From Thunnus maccoyii (lineage: Eukaryota > Chordata > Actinopteri > Scombriformes > Scombridae), in the NCBI RefSeq assembly GCF_910596095.1, contig NC_056550.1, positions 13,565,501 to 13,629,500 on the forward strand: a stretch of DNA of 64,000 bases, written 5' to 3'. The position numbers were made by a program, and so were the translations under genes. The notes beneath the pieces were generated by a model, which worked only from the letters and a program-made list of their open reading frames with translations, was not told the origin of the DNA and did not search any database. The stretch's first letter is position 1. The number at the start of each line of letters is the position of its first letter. Shown here piece after piece: positions 47,252-58,701 of this stretch.

Positions 47252-50200
47252 ATGCCTTTTCTCACTGTAATTACTGTGCACAGTGCAGTAAAGCTTTGCT
47301 GCCTAGTTGAGCTTACTGGCCTTGAGAGTCTTAGAAGGAGACAGTGAGAAAAGTGTAATGTACATGTGAGAAACACATAAACCTTCATCCTAGAGGAGAT
47401 AACGTCATTCACAGAAGACTGATTAAGCTTTATTGGACATCATCATTGACTCCTCGTTATTCATTTCCTCATCATAGTCCTTATTGTCCAGGAATCTTCA
47501 CCAGTATCACAATGTGCGGCGTTTTCATGGGCTAATGCACCAACACAATTCAGGCATTGTGTGTGATGTGTTTATGCATTGGTTGCTTCCCCACGATTTG
47601 TTTTTATGGTCTTACTTTGTCAGTTCCTTTAATCTGTTATCATTTACGTCTGCTTTTTAAACAAAAAATCTAGGTCATGATCATTTGCACTAACATTCAT
47701 TATCCTCATCTTTTGCCTCGCCACCACCCACCTCAGGCTAATCATAACAAAACCTTCCCAAGCTGAATCAGTCCCATGAGGCAGCGTGATGACACAAGCA
47801 CCATCAACACCGACTATTAATACTTGTTTAACTTACAAGCCTCCCTCTGTCTTGTTGGAGGGTTAGGGAGCTCTTACTGAAATGAGAATACACTGGAGGA
47901 GCTGTTTTGTAAACCCGCGGTGTATTTTTCCAAGAAAGAGAACACATATTCTCCTTTTCAGCAACATTTATACTCTTACAGTTCTTGAGTTAGGAAAAAT
48001 GACTTCCACATGAGCTGCCATGACCTTCCTCACACATCCAGATGTCCAAAGTAGCTCAGGGGAGACGATCAGCCTGCCGCTGTTTATCTGTGTTTCATTG
48101 ATGTTTCCTTGCTGCCTTTGACATAAGGTGGGCAGGCCAGTCTCCCAAATGTCCCAGAGAAAATCATTAGTGCTTTTTCTCAGCAACAGTCGATTAACCA
48201 GTTGTACCAGTGAGAGCTGTGGGGTCTCTTAATGTTTTCTAAGGTAAATTTCCTTAATTACTTGATTTTGACTAGTGGACTGGTGCAGCAGAGATGCATT
48301 TTTCGTATTAAATCAACCTCTATTGTCATGAGCTCTGGGATGGTGATTGAAGCAATTACTTTTCAGATATAACATGTATGTTTCCTTCACAGGGTGCCTA
48401 AGCTTATCCTTATAGGAAGGGTGAGGAGTTCAGATATCTGGAGGGAGCTTAGAGTAGGACCTGTGCTCCTTCGTCGATCAGGATTCTGATTAAGATTCAT
48501 CCTGGGCACCTCCCTGTGGAGGTATTCCAGGCATATCCAACTGGGAGGTGACCCCGGGGCAGACCCACAACATAATGGTGGGATTACATATTATTCCTGG
48601 CCTGGGAATACCTCATAATTACCCAGGAAGACACAGAGGAAGCAGCCAAGGAGAAGGACATCTGGGTTACATTGCTTAGTCTGCTGCCAGACAGCTCGGA
48701 CTTGGACGATGAGTAGAAAATGAATGAAGGGATAGTTGATGCCAATTACTGTCTGCTATTGACTGTTGAGGTAATATGCCCAGTTTTCCTCTCCATTTTT
48801 ACTTGCATGCACAGTGTTTGTTTTGATGCTGTAAGTTCAGTGTTATTCTCATTTTTCATAATCATGTATAACATAAAATAATCACAAAGACAAAAGGAGA
48901 GAAAACAAACAAACATAGCTGTAAAAAAATTAAATATAAAACATGCTGGTTGGATTTCATCAAGGTTCCAGATCACACTGGGTTTTTCCACTGATGTGAA
49001 ATTACTTGTGTCTCAAAGATGGGATGTTTGTATTTAAATGTCACTGCATAAAAAATGCCAAAATCTGAGACAAGATGTTGTTTCTATTTGCATTAAGCTT
49101 CAGGGGCTGTGAGCAAAATCTGATGAATGAAGGTCAGAATAATATCACAAACACGTGCAGAAGTCTGTCTCCTGCTCTCTCACTTACACACACACACACA
49201 CACACACAAACACACACATTAGGTGGAAATCACAGTATAACTCATGATACGATACTTTCAGAATATGTTATCCCTGACAATAATGGTTGGTACTATAATG
49301 GTTTTGCGTTACATGATAAATATGTTGAAAATATGTCTCATCTTCATTTCAAGCGACCATGAATTCATGTTAGAGGAAACTGGATTGTATCAGAAAAAAA
49401 ACCCATACACATTTTCCATCCCGTGCCAGCATAATCTCTCACCTAACCCTTTAGCTTCCAACCCACTGATTTACATGTCAGCTGTTGGATCAAGTGCGCT
49501 GTATGTGTGATTTTGTGTGTGCATGCATGGCTGCAGACACATTAAAATTACTCACCGTGTACTCTGACCACATTCCCAGCAGAGGCCATCAGTGGAATGG
49601 ACAGAAATGGGAAGTGTGTGAAGACAGGTAGAAGAGAACAAAGACATGAAACGGTATGAGACAGATCAGAGGAGAATAGAGGAGAAAAAAATAATTTAGT
49701 TCAGAGTGGAAAAAGGAACATTAAGCCTCAGCAATATCACTTCAGTTCCATTTGAAAAAACATAAGAAGAGTCAATTTTGTTATGACATGAGGTCCTGTT
49801 TTTTTTTTTTTTTTTTTTTAATCTGTGACACTGATTTTTTTGTATGTGCATGATCCTACTGAAGGCATATTTAGTCACATGTTTGTCACATGGACATACT
49901 ATTCGTACAGATGAGTTGCACGTCCCTGTGCAGCTGCTCCTATGTTGTTTAGCTTACTGCAGTGCTCACAGTTATTGAAAGTTCAACATTACTATGTGGC
50001 AATGTGATATCTGCAGACTGCTGATGGTTTATGTCCTCACAGTATTTTTTGTAGCATTTAAAGCATCTGAACCTGCTGAATGCTTGTTTAACTTTCAAAA
50101 GTTGTGACAGACTATAATGCTGAAACACTTTACAGGAATACCACAACACAACAGCTTCAAAATAACTGTCTGGCACGTTCACAAATACTAACACTATCTT

Positions 50201-53200
50201 TGTGTCAGGTTAGTCTGAAGGATATTGCAACCTGGTGTAAACAGATGATAAAAACAACACAGTGTCAGGTGTGCTGAATGTGCCACAATAACATATGACA
50301 TCATAATATGCCTTTGAAAAACAAGTGCAGTTGTATTTTATGTAACACATCATACAAACTTTTGATACAGAGATTGGTGTATTACAATAAAAATGCAAAT
50401 AAGATGATGCTATTTTCTTGTGTTCATGTCATACTTCCACTGATTCCTTATAATTTTGGTGAATATAAATATATCATACTGGATGGTTTATAAACTTAAT
50501 GTTTAGCCTTACACACCTTAATTACAACCTGTCTGCCATCTCTCCATCACACATCCCTCCCTCCCCTCTACTCATTGTGGATTGTGTTGGACAGAATATT
50601 GCTTCTCTATCCTTTTGCCCTCCCAGTCATCCCATATAATGGCTGCCAGCAGGTGAACCGGATCATGTTTGTGGAAGGCCGCGGAAAACCGGTGTGTGTG
50701 TGTGTGTGTGTATGTGTTGTACAAATCAGCAGAGGGTAACGTTATAAAAGAGGGAGACTAATTTTTGTTAGATAATATAATGAACAGTAGGTAATAATGT
50801 GTGTATTGCATGAATGTGCACACTTTTTGAATGTACATTATAGATTCAAGTGCAGGGATGTGTAATTAAGGCATTACCTGTGATAGTGTACGGGTAATAG
50901 TTCCAAGCCTTCTCTGTGACATAGAAAATTTTAGGGACCACTGCTCTGGCCCAACTGGGCAGCTTGCTGAAACACATAAAAAGAAGTGAAGGGATTAGTG
51001 AACTGAAGGAGAAGATGAGACAAATAGCTTATGTGCTGTTCAGTCAGAGAGTGCTCCTCTTTTAAAGTTTCTCCAATCTTTTCCTTGGCACTATCATCCA
51101 GAAAGCATCCAGCTGTGTGGAGCCATAATGGAGGCCATACAAGGCAGCCATGATGGCCCCCTGGGAAAGTTGATTATACTGATTACACCCTGCAACCTGC
51201 AGTAGAATTTCTCCAGAGCTTGCACCATGATAGATGTAGAGAGGGACACAGAGGGTGGAAAAGTACAGAGGACTAGCTATTACTCAGCACAAATGTACTC
51301 TAAATGCTGATAGTTGAAGCCGAGCAGCCAGGCACCTCATTGGGCATACAATCAAAATGCAAAAGATCACTGGGGGAAGGGGAACAACAGCTTGGTTAGC
51401 TGGAGGGGAAATTGCCAAGCCGCAGATTTTGGAAATACAAAAACTCACAGGTGAATAGAGCAGATTTCTTTTTAAAACTTGGACACTTTTAACAATAGGA
51501 CACCAAATCTTGATTGGAGACTTTCTCATTATTGAGTCCCATCAGAAACAGTTCACTGCAGCCAAAATCACAGTTGGTCCAGATTTCTGCCTGACTGAAT
51601 ATCAGCCAATCAAGCAAGGCCAATAGCACCACAATTGCACACACAGCTATCATTAAATTTCTGCCAAATTAAATTTTCAGGATAATTCTCGGTTAAACCA
51701 TCCGTGGATTAATTTAACTCCCACGTTATCACCCTCTTCCCCTCTTATTCCATATGGAGATTACACTGGTTTGTCACTAAGAGTCTGTAGGGGCTACTAG
51801 GACATGAGACGGACGGTTCCTTCTGGTCTCCCTCCAGTGGGCTGTCAAACAGCCAGGGGAGTGTCCAGACACAGCAGACTGGTCACATGTCCCTACACTG
51901 CCTTATCTACAAGTCCGACACCCACCCACCCACACACACCCACACACACACTTATTACACACACATGCACAGACTGCAGCTATAACATGGTAACAGGTGG
52001 CTTGTGGGCGGAGAGAGGCAGGCGCGGTGTCCGACAGTGACTGCTCAAATTATCCATCACTTGCACTGACTTTATTTTTCTCTGCCCACACAAACAGCAA
52101 CACTCAGACAAGCACATACACACACACAAAACGGCACTAAACCTTCCTCTGTCAATGACACTTCACATTTCCCAAAGGCCCACTTACTTGTCACTTCTGA
52201 CCACAAAACCTCACCCTCTCTGCATCTCACTCTGCTATTCTCCATGCTGCTGTCTTTTCATCTCTGTCTCATTGTCTTACTTTTGAGTATTTTGAGTGCC
52301 ACAGTGGTCTCTAACAGTACTTTATTTTGCTCAATGCGGACTTATCACACCAACAGAAGACATGGAAGTGAAATTGTACAAAAAATACTGTAAAGCAACT
52401 GTCCAGGACACAGTTAAAATCATTAAAGAACTGGATAAGTGAGCACCCAAGTGCCCATTATTATAAGGATAAGTTATTTTGCTCTATACCTCTATAACAC
52501 AATCAGTCTTCCTACTATGCAACACTACAATCTCCTGTCGCTGAAATGAGCTACTATGAAAGACAATGCCTGCCTCCACCGATGTTAACTGTTGAAACCT
52601 TCATCCATTTAGGTCCTGCCTAAACATCAATACAGTACATCACACCTGGATCTAGTTGTTCATATCTGCAAGTGCTTGAGCAAGATGTGGAATCCATACC
52701 AGCTCAACTGCACTGCTCTGCAGCTGACCCTGTGGTCCGATCTCTTTATGGAAATCAATAGTTTTAAATTACATTACTTTGAGAGGAGTTGGCTATATTG
52801 ATGGATTTGTCCCACTGCCAAGTGTTTGGTGTGGATTTATTGGAATTATTGGAGTGTGTGATGATAGGCCTGCAGTATATGACTGACCAGGAGCGAACTG
52901 AATCATTGCTGTTGAAGGAAGCCATGCACAGATTAATGCACCAAGAACAGCTAAGATAAGAAAACCCAACAAATTCTAGCTGAGAAAGAGAGAACCAATC
53001 AAACATACTATAAAGTCTGTCAGTGATGTCTATATACGTACACTCAGTATTAACCTCTTTTCACAATCCCTGTTGCCGTTGTGTCAAATCCTTGAATTTC
53101 TTCTCCAACTCAACCGTTCTGTTTGTGTACAAGTCATCCTTTGCGATCGTTAGAGATTCAATGAGGGAAATCAATGAGGTGAACCCAGGCTTTCACCTGG

Positions 53201-54125
53201 ATTCACCTCATCAGAGTACTCAATGAAAAGCGTCTAATATTTTGTACAAATGTACATAACATGTTTTTTTCTCACTGTAATTTTTTTTCTGTGCAGCAGT
53301 GTGTCACGAGGGTCACATTCACAGCAAATTCACAAAAGAGGGTGAGGAGACCACACTTGACTTGTTTTTGCATGCAGTAGCTAATTCAATTGTAATCTAC
53401 ATAACAGAAAATCAAATACTCAATTTCACGCTTATCAAATTCACCAAAACACAGGTCCCGCTGGAAACGAGCTTGGAAAGAGTCGAAAAGAAACACTTTG
53501 CTACATTTTTTCCCTTTCTTATTCCTGAAACACAACAGCTTGCAAAACCTATGATGTCATAAGTTATATGTGACTATTTTTACACAGCTACAGATGCATG
53601 ACATGAACGCATCATTAGACATCGAACCAACAGCTAATCTATGTCTTATCACCAAGGACTGCTGCAAGAATGAGAGTGCCAGTGACAGCTATGCAATGTA
53701 AAAAAAACAGTCACAACATCTTGTCCTTGTCAAATATCTCCTGACAGCTTTATCAGCAGCAGCCTAATGAATTGTGATAGAATGCAGAGGTTTATTAGCG
53801 AGAGATTAAATATTAGTAGAACTTAAAGTCAAGATATGTGATGTGTGTGTGGAGCTGGACAATCAAACACATTTTTCTCCTTTGGGGATCAATGGACTGT
53901 TAAAGAAGTTAGTTATATACCTTGTAAATCATTTATTTAATTTAAGTGAACATATGTTACATGGCATGACACTCACTTGTTTAGATAGATTCGCTTCTCA
54001 GTTAACTGGCCTGCTCCATGCTCGGGGTCCTCATACGGCTCATTCTGGACCACCTCCACCCCCTCCCCACGTTCACTCTGTTCATGACTGTGTTTACTGA
54101 TCATATACAGCTGGCCGATCCGGTA
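39402..54125 (-). CDS. pitpnc1: PITPNC1 (RdgB-beta) class II phosphatidylinositol transfer protein, 8 exons visible, first exon missing
   Basis: Minus-strand exons: 53977-54125, 50878-50966, 49556-49563 (8 nt), 46523-46594, 44774-44869, 41920-42075, 41229-41292 and 39402-39712; 945 nt in one frame, 314 residues plus TGA. The protein moves phosphatidylinositol and phosphatidic acid between membranes. The visible part begins [17 protein letters not shown], which in the family follows about 16 residues from exon 1, so exon 1 lies beyond 64 kb or was missed. PITP-domain blocks include [49 protein letters not shown] and [20 protein letters not shown]. The long C-terminal tail ([28 protein letters not shown] region) is that of the longer RdgB-beta isoform, whose phosphoserines bind 14-3-3. 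Introns are rich in microsatellites and transposons. Confidence 0.93.
42232..42318. repeat. Compound (CT)n(CA)n microsatellite in a pitpnc1 intron
   Basis: About 60 bp of CT repeat pass into about 27 bp of CA repeat. On the pitpnc1 sense strand this is (TG)n(AG)n about 157 nt upstream of the exon 41920-42075. Confidence 0.95.
42897..43912. mobile_element. Non-autonomous DNA element with long terminal inverted repeats
   Basis: The left arm (GGACTGGTTTGACATCTTGG, then GAGATGAGAAGATTGTAC, TTAGCTTAGCTTAGCAC, GGAAACAGCTAGC) is repeated in inverted order at the right end up to about 43912 (for example AACCTAAGCTAAGTGGCTG and GTTAGATAAGAAGATCGATA on the reverse strand). Arms are about 200 bp each around about 1 kb. 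The middle has a separate hairpin at 43158-43270. It lacks a transposase. It lies in the pitpnc1 intron between exons 44774-44869 and 41920-42075. Confidence 0.75.
43158..43270. repeat. Near-perfect hairpin, 42-bp arms with 29-nt loop
   Basis: Arm 43158-43199 (starts GTGCCAGACTATTTCTTGGC) is the reverse complement, with about three mismatches, of arm 43229-43270. It is nested inside the long-TIR element and also produces a false open frame. Confidence 0.85.
46830..47248. repeat. Microsatellite cluster in a pitpnc1 intron
   Basis: Four runs occur in about 420 bp: (CA)n at 46830-46865, (TG)n at 46999-47047, (TG)n at 47172-47206 and (AG)n at 47217-47248. The cluster is just upstream of exon 46523-46594 on the sense strand. 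Confidence 0.9.
48392..48722 (+). pseudogene. LINE 3' end with the C-terminus of its reverse transcriptase, decayed
   Basis: Blocks such as AGGGTGAGGAGTTCAGATAT, GGCACCTCCCTGTGGAGGTA, ACCCCGGGGCAGACCCA and GGCCTGGGAATACCTC follow a 3' end common to fish non-LTR retrotransposons, which encodes the RWFGHLIRMP-like C-terminal segment. Substitutions and stops break the frame. The clade is not certain. It is in a pitpnc1 intron, opposite to the gene. Confidence 0.65.
49186..49218. repeat. (CA)n microsatellite
   Basis: An interrupted CA run of about 33 bp lies about 340 nt downstream (sense strand) of the 8-nt pitpnc1 microexon, inside the following intron. Confidence 0.9.
49556..49563 (-). CDS. 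pitpnc1: Eight-nucleotide coding microexon of pitpnc1
   Basis: The previous exon ends in ATCACAG with one base of a split codon, and the next exon starts TGCTCCTTC. The family sequence ITEYTCSF needs eight more bases between them. Exactly AGTACACG, flanked by GTCAG and GTGAGTAA on the minus strand, sits in the intervening 4.3 kb and restores ITEYTCSF in frame. It splits that intron into 1314 and 2961 nt. Confidence 0.85.
50967..53976 (-). other. pitpnc1 intron, nothing further recognised
   Basis: This 3.0 kb stretch between two pitpnc1 exons has no coding frame with family likeness. It has a degenerate CA-rich stretch near 51918-51964. A segment near 52600-52750 (AGTGCTTGAGCAAGATGTGG) may be a worn SINE-like repeat, not certain. 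Confidence 0.4.
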
Positions 54126-56134
54126 CTGAAAGACAGACAGGAGACAAACAAACAAACAGAAATATTTGATATCCGATCGATTGTTTTATTAAGTTTAGTG
54201 AGACAATTACAGCATGGGTGAAGGAGGTCATCCTGACATATGAACGTTGTTATAGCAGCAAATTGTCCCTGTAGGTACGCATCTTGGGTACAGTTCTGAT
54301 GGAGCTGCTCTGAATGGAAACAATATGTTCTTGCTTGGAGTCCAACAGTTGACTCAACAGTATAATTTTATAACAGCTGTAAAGATAAACACAGAAGGGA
54401 AAATACCAGGATTACTGTTCTTGCCGTATGTTCAGGACACCTGGGGACAGTCACCATAGTGAAAGAAAGCTGGGGGATTAGGAGCTCTGCAGCATAGTGA
54501 CAAAGGCTTCATATTAGATCAGGAGCAAGCAGCACAACAATAGTAATAGCAGCAGTAGCCAGTTAGGTGACCCTATCCCACGGCCCCTTGTGACACATCA
54601 GTCAACACCTAAAATCTTTCACTCATCACTGACTGGCCCACTTGGCTCAATGACAATGTCATTTTTGGTCGCCTTCACAGGCTGGAATGAGGTGTCAAAC
54701 GTCAACTATTTTCCATACATTTGGAAAACGACAAGTGTTGGAGCAAGGGTGCTCCAGGATGGAGATTTCCGACTGCTTGTATGCCTATTTCCGACCTGGA
54801 GAAATAGATACTGCCCTGATGGTGACTTATGCCACTCTGCTGGAATGCCAAGGGGTCATGTAGGACTCAACTGCAACACACACACGTACACACACACAAA
54901 GCTCCAACCAAGGATAGCTGTGTTAAGCTAATGGAAAAAAGACAAGGACTGCCTGGGATGTTGACTTGTGACTCTACATCCAGCCACAAAAAGCAAGGAA
55001 TGGAGAGAAGAGAAATCTGATAGTGTAGTGGAAAAAAAAAAAGCAGAGCCAGCGTATACCAGTAAACAAGCGAAGGGTGTAACTTCTTATATCACAATGC
55101 CAAATTTTTCCATCTGCTGACCACAAGAGAAAAATAAAGGGCTAAGACAGAGTATTCCCAGCTGGAATTTTGATGGCAGAGCTTTTCTGACTGAACAGCT
55201 GTTGGAGTGTGGCATCATTTTTCCGTTGCAATGACACAGTAACGGGCCAGGCATTCACTCTCACCTCGCTCATTTGTGTCAATTTCAGATGCAGCAGGCA
55301 GTTGTCTCAGATAAAAAATCTCTACACAGTGGAGCATTTAGCAGCTAAAGAGCCACATATTTCCCTCAGGAGTGAATAAAGAACCTTAAAGGAGAGTGAA
55401 TATGGTGGTCACAAACACAACTCCAAATGAATGCAAATGTTGCTCTGTATCTACTGGATGTGTAAATATGCCAACATGTTCACCATATCAACTTCATAAG
55501 GTGAAAATATGTCAGTTTGTTGTTTGCAGCTTGTTGTGTTGCCCCCATAATTAATGCAGGTGGGTCATGTTGGGTTGAATATCAGGTAGCAGCATTTGAC
55601 AGTGATGTTTGGCAGTGTTTTCCAAATCATCTGTTACACTGTAATACAATTTAATATGTATGAGGATATGTTTAAGGGTTGTCTTTGAAATCACATGCCA
55701 AACACATATTGTATAAATAGCATCAACAGAGAGGAATAGCAGTTACGAGGTCCAACTAACCATCTGTGGTGTACCAAGGACATGGAAGTATGGTGGTTTC
55801 ACAGAAAACTAATAAGACCCATCTTTCACACAGTGTTTGCAAAAATGAGAAACGTTATTTCAAAGTTTTTTCTACCCCTTGTATAACTACTGCATTACAA
55901 TATTGTTTGTTGAATATATCAGGCATCTGGATTTGATACTGCAAGTGTCATTAGGGTGGGAAAGATGGAGGGTGGGGAGAGTTCATGACATTCAGACAGG
56001 TATGTCTGGTATCAATAATTACATTTCTAGAGATTCCTGTTTGGGGAGACAGCACAAAAACAAAGATGAGAGACAGTTGACAGGACACATTAAATCTCCC
56101 TTGTGGATAAAAAGCATTAAATGGTAAAGGGACT

Positions 56135-56400
56135 GCACTTGTATGGCACCTTTTTACCTTAACAGACAAAGCACTTTACAATTTTTACTTCTCATTCACG
56201 CATTCACAAACACACAAACACTCACACACTGATGGCAGTGGAGCAGCCATGCAGGGCGTTGGCCTGACTATCGGGAGCAACTTGGGGTTCAGTGTCTTGC
56301 TCAAGGACACTTCGACACATTGACAGGAGGAGCTGGGGATCAAACTGCCAACCCTGTGGCTGGTGGACAACCCCCTCTAGGTTTCAAGGCAGAGTATCCA
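56135..56400. repeat. L2-type dispersed repeat tail
   Basis: The run of phrases ACTGATGGCAGTGGAGCAGC, GGGGTTCAGTGTCTTGCTCA and AGGACACTTCGACACATTG is a common fish repeat end. No frame is intact. The family name is provisional. Confidence 0.65.
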
Positions 56401-58669
56401 CTCTGATCACACTGGTGGCTAGCAACAGCGTGTTAACATTAAGGACCATCTTTTCCTTTTCTCCCTCGGCTCATTCAGGCTTCTCATATATTGTGAAAAC
56501 ACACCAGCCATTGTGCTGTTTTTCCTGCCTCAACATTATATTCAGCCCCTGTCTGCTGTCTACACCTGAGAGCTGCGGATGATGAATGAGAGACTGTTTT
56601 CATCGTTGTCTTTGGAAATCTCGCTCTAATGACTAGCGGGGAGAAGTGGCCCTTGCTCAGGTTAGAGTGGCCATGAATAATTCTTGACATCTCTCTCTTT
56701 TTCTGTCTCTCTAAAGACAGTAGAGCCATTGGACACGATCAATGGCTGAAAGGCAGAAAGAAGAAGAGATGCTATCTTGTGAGCTCAGGTGCAGTTTTTT
56801 CAGTAACAGTTTAGATTAAAGCCTGCAAATTACAGTATAAATATTCTAAAAACATGGGGTACTGATGAAATACCTCTTGGGTACCTACAAAGAAGATACA
56901 AGGAAAGAAGTAAAATAAAGGGGTAAAAAAATTCATTTACAGGGGCCCCAGAATTTAATTACACTGTAAGTATTTTTGTTACGAGGTGGTACATGTTAAA
57001 TAATTACAGTGTACTGACTGGGGACCAACAGGTTTAGCCTATATGTCCTTCCACAATAGCTATGTCATCTATGTCAACCACAGTTCATGTGTGGCACTTT
57101 CACTTAGTACAAAACTACACACAAACTTTAATACCAAATATGATATATTGACTTAAAAAAGCCACAGACTTCCTCAGTAGTCTGTTGCTTAAAGACGTTG
57201 TATTCTGGGTGTGTGGATGCTAGCTATGTTGCCTCTTGTGGCTGTGTCAGTGTGAAATCACTCTCTATTACTATATAGTACACTATATTTACCCTCCACC
57301 ACTTTCTCTGAGTGTCAGAATTGTGTGTGTGAATTTATCCACTATGTCGTGCCCTCAAAAATTCAAAATGGAGCAAAAAAAAGAAACACTTTTCTGCTAA
57401 CAATCCCACAATGCAATGTGGAACATTTTACAATGTGAAAATTACTGTTGTGCGTCGCCACAGCTAAATAGCAAAAATGCAAAATGATGATGATGAAGAA
57501 GTGATTTTGGACACAGCCAGCGAGTACCATCCTTGTGAGCCTAGACTGGTGAATCTGTCATGCACGCTTTTCAAAACAATTTGGTGAAAACATTTAGAAA
57601 AGTGACATTTCTAACTACCTTGACATTTACCTTTTTACTCACTCACTTTTCTTCATTTCGTTCTGGCTTATTTCTCTTTACTCTCACTCCACCTCCACTT
57701 TCCTCTCTAATTTCAAACCTTGTCCTTTGTGAACTCCTCTTCTCACTCTCCACCATCATTTTTCTATCAGCTCATTGTGTTCTTATTTGCCAAGTACACT
57801 TCAGTAACTTTCAGCACTCAGCCATCTTCCTCTGCCTTATCCTCTGTACACAACTCAGTGTTCCATCACTGGATAACTTGAAATTGACTCAAAGTCATCA
57901 TACATGAAGCAACTCTAAATGCCACAAGACCAAATGAGCAGTTACTCCTATTACAGAAGTTTTAAAGCTTAAGACCAATTTCAAAAGAATGAGACTGGTG
58001 GGGTGAGCTGAAATCTTGATTTTGGTCGGTCTAAATTGGGAAGGAAATGGAAAATTTACCAAGGGGATGATAACAAATTAACAATTTGACAATTAAACAG
58101 CGTGACAGTGTGAGAAGGTGATGGTAGCAATGGTTATATTCAAATGTAGCTCTCCACAGGACTTCACAAAACACATCCTGATCTTCAGGAAATGAGAGTG
58201 ATTTTCCCAGTAAACACCAAAGAAAACAACTAACATGCATTCACGAAACATGCCATTTGCAACTATTAATAAGCATCTGAGTCACCATGACGTCATCATG
58301 GCTTCACATGCAATTAGGAAATGTAAAATTCTATTTAAAGTTGAAGGCACTGAGCCTATACTGTGATCAAACACTCTGTGTCTTGTTCTGCCTCTCCAGC
58401 TCTCTGTTCTGTCACAACAGCAGGCGGTGAGGATCTGTGGTCATTGTGCTACAGCCAAGAAGTGTGTCAGTGTGAATGTAAGATAAGAATTCTTTACACG
58501 CACACACACATTTGCATACCTAAGACAATACTGGGCATAATGCTAACATGTAATTAAAATTCAACCTCAGACAGACTAATTACTGCTTTGAACTCTCTGT
58601 GCTCTTGGATAAATGACTGTACTCCTTTCGAGGTAAATAGCCTCTGTGTTCTGATGTCCATTTTGGGGC

Positions 58670-58701
58670 TGTGTGTGTGTGTGTGTGTGTGTATGTGTGT
58701 G
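58670..58701. repeat. (GT)n microsatellite
   Basis: A 32-bp GT run with one GTAT interruption lies in the presumed first intron of pitpnc1. Confidence 0.9.

Noticed and set aside
57560-57907. Open frame of 115 codons, hydrophobic
   Set aside because: Its content comes from a pyrimidine-rich low-complexity tract; no splice sites, homologue pattern or start context support a gene.
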